This document shows, one piece after another, positions 59,787 through 64,000 of a DNA stretch of 64,000 nucleotides. The stretch is from UBA12191 sp009937185 (GTDB lineage: Bacteria; Planctomycetota; UBA8108; UBA1146). Position 1 is the stretch's first letter; each line of letters opens with the position of its first letter. The position numbers were made by a program, and so were the translations under genes. The DNA is taken from positions 1 to 64,000 of the forward strand of contig CALJGL010000020.1 of NCBI GenBank assembly GCA_938075155.1, read 5' to 3'. Under the pieces are notes generated by a model that was not told the DNA's origin, did not search any database, and worked only from the letters and a program-made list of their open reading frames with translations.

Positions 59787-61655
59787 TTATCGCGATTGTT
59801 GTTCTACCCAAGATTCCATTCGAGTTCTAAGGATTTGCAACGGCATCGATCCTTCTTTCAACATATGGTCGTGAAATCCTCTGATATCAAACTTCTCTCG
59901 CAGACTTTCACGGGCTTCCTTTACCAGAGACTGGATTTCTAACTCACCGATCTTGTATGCCAGTGCTTGTCCGGGCCATGCGATATAGCGATCAACTTCT
60001 GCTTCGATATTCTTTTCTGTGAGCGCAGAGTTTTCTTTCATGACTTGTATCGCTTGGGCTCTTGACCATCCCAGCTCATGAATTCCTGTGTCCACAACGA
60101 GTCTCAGAGCTCTCCACATTTCATATGACAACTTACCGAAACGGGAATAGGGATCCTTGTAGAAGCCCATCTGTGTACCTAGAGATTCGGCGTAGAGGCC
60201 CCAGCCTTCAATGTATGCGGTGAAGTGTGTGGTCTTTCGCCACTTGGGTAAACCTTCTAACTCACCTTGAAGAGCTAATTGTAGATGGTGACCTGGCACG
60301 GCTTCGTGGAGAGCTAATGCTTCCATCTCGTAAATAGGTCGGCTTCGCAAGTCGTAAGTATTAGCGTAAAACCAGCCCGGTTGAGATCCATCTGCGGGGG
60401 GGGACATATAATATGCCGTTGTTGCGCGAGGGGCTTCGTGCGCAGGAATCTCACGAACTCCATAAGGTGCTCTAGGTAATTTCCCGAACAGATCTGGGAG
60501 CCTTGCATCGGCTCGCTTGCAAATATCTCGGTATCCTTTGAGTAATTCTTCAGAGGACGGGTGATAAAATTCTGGACTATTACGAAGGTGTGCAACAAAT
60601 GCCCCGAAGTCCCCATCGAATTCTACTTCTTTAATGATCTCCTGCATCTGACTTCGTATACGTGCCACTTCTCTCAATCCAAGCTGATGGATTTGAGTGG
60701 CAGACTTTCCTGTTGTGGTGTGTTGTCGGATGCAATGACCATAGTAATCAGAACCTGTTGGAAACATATAAGCACCGAAGCTGTCTCGACAGAGAGGGAT
60801 ATAAGATTCCTCAAGGTATTGAGAGAGAGATCTCAAAGCAGGCACGACTTCGTCTGAGATGACCGTTTGTGCTCGCTGACACAAAAGTTGCCATTCGTCG
60901 GAGGTCATTCCGGGAGGCATCATCCGAAACGGATTATAGAAGAGAGAGTCTTTCACTTCGGGCTGTGTGCAGGCTGAAAATTGATCTAGCACCCCTTGAA
61001 GAGTTACTGCTGGAGGAAGAAATCCGTCTGCTACAGCTTTCTCTAGGATCTCTTTGAATCCAGAGATATACCGAGGGACTTGCTGGAGTCGCGAAAGGTA
61101 TGCCTCGAAGTCTCTTTTCTTGAGAAATTTCATTTGAGAAGAAAGCCTTGGAAGCCACATTTGTGGGCCTCGTCTTTGATTGATAGGTGTGAGATGGGTT
61201 CCGACTCTAATCCCATCGAGTTTGTTCTCTAAAATCATCAGCAACATTTTTGCCTGCTGTTGTTCTGAAGCGGGAAGGACATTCAAGTCGAGTGCGTAGA
61301 TGCCGGTTTGAAGTTCGAAGTAAATCTTTAGATCACGATCGATTGTGGCGACACCTGACTCCGCGAGGTGAAATTCTGCGTCTTTGTTTCCATACTCTGC
61401 AGCCAGAGATGGGGACGTTTCTAATTTAAACTCCCAGTACTTTTCGTAGATCTCCGAAAGAGCCTTACGAACAGACTCTTCAGAGGAAGATCCTGAAGAA
61501 GCCGGGGGTAGGGGAGTTTGTGAACTCAAATTCATGGGAGATAGAATCAACCCAATGAGGAAGATCAACAAGCACCTATGAGATGGACTTGTCTTTATTG
61601 CTGAGATGTATGGGAAGCCGGAATTAATGGCTCTCCCTATTTCTTTTGAGGTCAT
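59787..61655 (-). CDS. DUF885-family exported protein with HExxH-like motif
   Basis: 622 residues with GGGAGAAG upstream of ATG. An N-terminal hydrophobic segment (residues about 28-42, CLLIFLIGLILSPMNL) acts as signal peptide. The mature part is a mostly helical DUF885 protein. Its hallmark is ALHEAVPGHHLQLALQGEL, and RATTAYYMSPPADGSQPG precedes it. The family resembles M32/M3-like gluzincins, and HExxxGHH suggests a zinc peptidase. Likely a periplasmic or secreted carboxypeptidase. It is convergent with the SDR gene, and the upstream CvpA gene runs in the same direction. Confidence 0.85.
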   Translation of the reverse strand: MTSKEIGRAINSGFPYISAIKTSPSHRCLLIFLIGLILSPMNLSSQTPLPPASSGSSSEESVRKALSEIYEKYWEFKLETSPSLAAEYGNKDAEFHLAESGVATIDRDLKIYFELQTGIYALDLNVLPASEQQQAKMLLMILENKLDGIRVGTHLTPINQRRGPQMWLPRLSSQMKFLKKRDFEAYLSRLQQVPRYISGFKEILEKAVADGFLPPAVTLQGVLDQFSACTQPEVKDSLFYNPFRMMPPGMTSDEWQLLCQRAQTVISDEVVPALRSLSQYLEESYIPLCRDSFGAYMFPTGSDYYGHCIRQHTTTGKSATQIHQLGLREVARIRSQMQEIIKEVEFDGDFGAFVAHLRNSPEFYHPSSEELLKGYRDICKRADARLPDLFGKLPRAPYGVREIPAHEAPRATTAYYMSPPADGSQPGWFYANTYDLRSRPIYEMEALALHEAVPGHHLQLALQGELEGLPKWRKTTHFTAYIEGWGLYAESLGTQMGFYKDPYSRFGKLSYEMWRALRLVVDTGIHELGWSRAQAIQVMKENSALTEKNIEAEVDRYIAWPGQALAYKIGELEIQSLVKEARESLREKFDIRGFHDHMLKEGSMPLQILRTRMESWVEQQSR

Positions 61656-61722
61656 GAACGCTTCTCCCTTGGCTCGAGGGATAGATACTATAGACGGGTA
61701 TGAGTCGAAGATAAATGTCCGA

Positions 61723-62427
61723 TTATCTCGGTTGTGAAGTCTTTATCCGTGACGAGGCAGGGACGATATTGATCTCATCTACGAGGCAGTCTTCTAGGGA
61801 GATCTGAAATCGATCTCTGAATTCTCCAGGGAAAAAGCGGTCCAATTTCCCGGTGGCCTCTGCGAGTGGAACTCCAATGATGGACGATTTAATGGGTGTG
61901 TGAATCCTACCGTCGGGCCATTGAAAAATGCCGAGCATTAAAAGGCCGAAGAGAAGTGCTGCCATGCCGCCCCCCATGAGAGCTCCCAGTATCGAATCGC
62001 ATGCCAATAGAGTTCTGTCAAAGAAGCTTCTGAAGAAAAATGTAACGAGCATCGTTAAGGCTATACAGCAGATGAAAATCGTTAATCCCGACAAGATCTG
62101 AGCACCGAGAGGGCCGAGTTCTAATCTGACAGTGGCAAAGGTTTCACTCATGGATAATGGAATAGAAAACTCCATGGAGAGTAAAGCACCCAATGTTGAG
62201 CCAAAGAGAAGAGCTGTCGATCGATAAAATCCAAGTCCTGCACCCGTGAAGAGTCCTGCGAGCATTCCAAGAATAATAACGACGTCGATCCAGTTGGATT
62301 GAATCCAGAAGCGGGATAGATTGTCCGCCGCTCTGGAACCGTCAAGCCATTCAGGTAGGATGAATAGGCACTGAGGGAGGGGCAGAGAAGAGAAGATGGC
62401 GGGAATATTTGAAACGAGATCGAGCAT
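61723..62427 (-). CDS. CvpA-family membrane protein
   Basis: 234 residues. AAGGAG lies about 13 bases before ATG. Helices: WIDVVIILGMLAGLFTGAGL, ALLFGSTLGALLSMEF, GAQILSGLTIFICCIALTML and LGALMGGGMAALLFGLLML. The N-terminal NWIDVVIILGMLAGLFTGAG and the central D..LGALMGGGMAAL pattern are those of CvpA (colicin V production) proteins, whose role is tied to envelope homeostasis. The C-terminus is soluble and ends SSRIKTSQPR. Confidence 0.75.
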   Translation of the reverse strand: MLDLVSNIPAIFSSLPLPQCLFILPEWLDGSRAADNLSRFWIQSNWIDVVIILGMLAGLFTGAGLGFYRSTALLFGSTLGALLSMEFSIPLSMSETFATVRLELGPLGAQILSGLTIFICCIALTMLVTFFFRSFFDRTLLACDSILGALMGGGMAALLFGLLMLGIFQWPDGRIHTPIKSSIIGVPLAEATGKLDRFFPGEFRDRFQISLEDCLVDEINIVPASSRIKTSQPR

Positions 62428-62658
62428 CCGGGCGTTTTTCTCCTTTCTCTAGCGGTACTACAGATTCGTCCGAATGCGAAAAAATGTCAAGTGAGCCGTC
62501 GGATTAGCCAATAGGAGTCTCTCAAGACCATTCCCATGAGATCTGTTGAGGAACTCGACGATTCCCAAAAGTTTTTCAGGACAGTAAAACAGGTGAGTGG
62601 CACTGATTCGGTCGTCTTCAGGTCAGCGAATAAGGGCTTGGGCCCTAGGAGTAAAAGT

Positions 62659-63459
62659 ATGTCGGGATTCCTCAATGGAATGACAATTCTCGTCACCGGT
62701 GCAAGTGATGGAATAGGTGCAGAGCTTGCGAAGGAACTTGCAGATGCAGGGGCAGGGACTCTTGTTCTTTCTGGAAGAGATATGAAAAGACTGGAGAGAA
62801 CCAGAGATCAATGTTCGGTTCCCTGTGAATTAGTATGCGCTGATTTGTCTTCGAAGAAGGGTGTAGAGTCGTTATTGCAGAGCATCTCGCATCTCGAAAT
62901 CGACGGTCTCGTAAATAATGCAGGAGTGGGGTTAGGAGGAGGATTTTCAGAATCGTCCTGTGCAGATCAGGAAGATATGATTTACCTCAATTGCCAATCC
63001 GTGATGCAGTTGACTCACCACTTGTTGGATCCGATGAAAAAGCGGGGAAAAGGTTTCATATTGTTTGTGGGATCGATGATTGGTTTTGTCGGCGGCCCCG
63101 GAATGACGACTTACAGCGCCACAAAGGGATTCGTAAATCGATTTTCTGAGACACTTCGGTGGGAGTTAGAAGGCACTGGGGTTCGTGTGACTCTTCTGGC
63201 TCCTGGAGTGACCCGAACTTCATTCTTTACCAGTGCTGGCATATCAGAGGATCATATTCGATCTGGGCAGATGGGCGCAGGTAAAGTGGCGAAAGTCGCA
63301 GTAAGGGGAATCTTGAAAAGGAAAGCCACTGTTATCCCCGGGGTCCTCAATAACATATTGTTTCAAATGTTGAGGTTTGTCCCCAGAGGGCAGATTGGTT
63401 TTGTATCAAGAAAGATGTTTGCAAAAATTTACAAAGATACTGAGGGAACATCGAATTAG
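62659..63459 (+). CDS. Short-chain dehydrogenase/reductase (DltE/YqjQ-like)
   Basis: 266 residues from ATG 62659, chosen because AGGAG lies eight bases upstream; the frame is open further left without one. MTILVTGASDGIGAELAKEL gives the TGxxxGIG motif, then LVNNAGVGLGGG (NNAG), FVGSMIGFVGG (Ser) and YSATKGFVNRFSE (YxxxK). LLAPGVTRTSFF and a C-terminal basic extension (GILKRKATVIPGV, VSRKMFAKIYK) are typical of the acyl/keto-lipid SDRs of this group. Substrate unknown. Confidence 0.9.
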   Translation: MSGFLNGMTILVTGASDGIGAELAKELADAGAGTLVLSGRDMKRLERTRDQCSVPCELVCADLSSKKGVESLLQSISHLEIDGLVNNAGVGLGGGFSESSCADQEDMIYLNCQSVMQLTHHLLDPMKKRGKGFILFVGSMIGFVGGPGMTTYSATKGFVNRFSETLRWELEGTGVRVTLLAPGVTRTSFFTSAGISEDHIRSGQMGAGKVAKVAVRGILKRKATVIPGVLNNILFQMLRFVPRGQIGFVSRKMFAKIYKDTEGTSN

Positions 63460-63461
63460 AG

Positions 63462-63491
63462 CAGATCGAACTAGAACAGATCGAACTAGAA
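63462..63491. repeat. 15-bp tandem duplication after the SDR gene
   Basis: CAGATCGAACTAGAA occurs twice without change (63462 and 63477). A diverged unit, ATCGAATTAGAG, overlaps the SDR stop codon just before it, and CAGAGCTCTAG follows. Function unknown; probably slippage. Confidence 0.85.
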
Positions 63492-63527
63492 CAGAGCTCT
63501 AGCAATATGAAAGTACTCCTTGAGAGA

Positions 63528-63926
63528 CTATTGGCGAGTCGTCGGTAAACCTCTTGAGTGCCAACCAGGGAACGTCACATTACCAAGGACGTCTGTTTCA
63601 CCAATGAATCCTCCGCGCATGTCGTGAAGATTCGTGTAGCCTTTGTCTGAGAGAATATCTGCTGCTTTTTGCGAGCGGCCGCCTTTTTGGCAACCCAGAA
63701 TGATTTTTGAGTCGGCTTTAAATTCCTGATCGACAACCTCAGAAAACTCTGGATTCATACGAAGGCCGACTCCGCCTTCTCCACGAATCATGACTGGAAT
63801 GTTTCTGGAGTCGGGAACATGACCTTCCACAAACTCTTCAGGCATACGGACATCGAGATATGTGAACCCCTGATCCGATTGAAGTAGATCGTGCGCTTTG
63901 TCTGGATCGATACGTTTGATGACCAT
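63528..63926 (-). CDS. Rhodanese-domain sulfurtransferase
   Basis: 132 residues, a single rhodanese domain. YLDVRMPEEFVEGHVPDSRN is the conserved first half with CH2A-type motif, and the active-site loop is IILGCQKGGRSQKAADIL with the persulfide-forming Cys. The extended loop RGEGGVGLRMNPEFSEVV and the ending FPGWHSRGLPTTRQ resemble single-domain plant/thiosulfate-type rhodaneses. Cytoplasmic. AAAGGTGGGG precedes ATG. It may handle sulfane sulfur or persulfide carrier steps; a link to selenium handling is possible for rhodaneses but not shown. Confidence 0.92.
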   Translation of the reverse strand: MVIKRIDPDKAHDLLQSDQGFTYLDVRMPEEFVEGHVPDSRNIPVMIRGEGGVGLRMNPEFSEVVDQEFKADSKIILGCQKGGRSQKAADILSDKGYTNLHDMRGGFIGETDVLGNVTFPGWHSRGLPTTRQ

Positions 63927-64000
63927 GAAACCCCACCTTTGTTCTTCCTACTCAAAGCCCACTTGCATTACCTGAATGGTTTTTTCTCTTAAAAGCTCGT

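Overview
The window looks like chromosomal DNA of a free-living Gram-negative bacterium, most likely a planctomycete. Three large exported proteins end in paired dockerin-like EF-hand modules followed by a Cys-Pro terminus, a style common in Planctomycetota proteomes. Base composition is close to balanced, GTG and TTG starts behind good Shine-Dalgarno sequences are frequent, and many genes overlap by 1-14 bases. I saw no rRNA, tRNA, CRISPR array, transposase or phage gene. The taxonomic call is an inference.

Layout. 1-2.3 kb: start of an exported protein (minus), then a thioredoxin-fold gene interrupted by an in-frame TGA, bracketed by a 146-bp inverted repeat. 2.3-8 kb: a dockerin-type surface protein, ileS, a doubtful small ORF, a second TGA-interrupted thioredoxin-like gene and a 7-copy 14-bp tandem repeat. 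8-13.6 kb: a large multidomain secreted protein, an FAD oxidoreductase and an RNA-methyltransferase-like protein. 13.7-24.9 kb: an iron island with a porin-like barrel, an FMN-binding/ApbE fusion, FeoB, a small Cys-rich protein, a third TGA-interrupted thioredoxin-like gene, FeoA, a DtxR-type regulator, a ferritin and an ABC exporter. An 18-bp palindrome occurs at three promoters here. 24.9-33 kb: a membrane polyferredoxin, an exported thioredoxin, a ketoacyl-synthase homologue, a lipoprotein peptidase-like protein and pdxST. 33.3-45.8 kb: eight consecutive exported amidohydrolase-family genes (nine modules), mostly overlapping, of which only one module keeps the metal-binding HxH. 46-64 kb: another dockerin-type surface protein, an AddAB-type helicase-nuclease, a molybdopterin oxidoreductase complex with miaE, two SDRs, a DUF885 protein, a CvpA-type protein and a rhodanese.

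Main result. The organism very probably uses selenocysteine. Three genes carry an in-frame TGA exactly where the first cysteine of a CxxC thioredoxin motif belongs. Each continues open to a normal stop with the second cysteine and the rest of the fold, and each has a compact hairpin downstream of the TGA at a spacing expected of a bacterial SECIS element. One of these genes sits in the iron island. Elsewhere TGA is an ordinary stop codon, so whole-code reassignment is unlikely.

How the genes may work together. In the iron island, a DtxR-type repressor probably controls outer-membrane entry (porin), flavin-based reduction of ferric iron (self-flavinylating FMN/ApbE protein), Fe2+ import (FeoA/FeoB) and storage (ferritin). 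The amidohydrolase array looks like an exported multi-subunit assembly in which one catalytic member is accompanied by non-catalytic paralogues; its substrate cannot be read from sequence.
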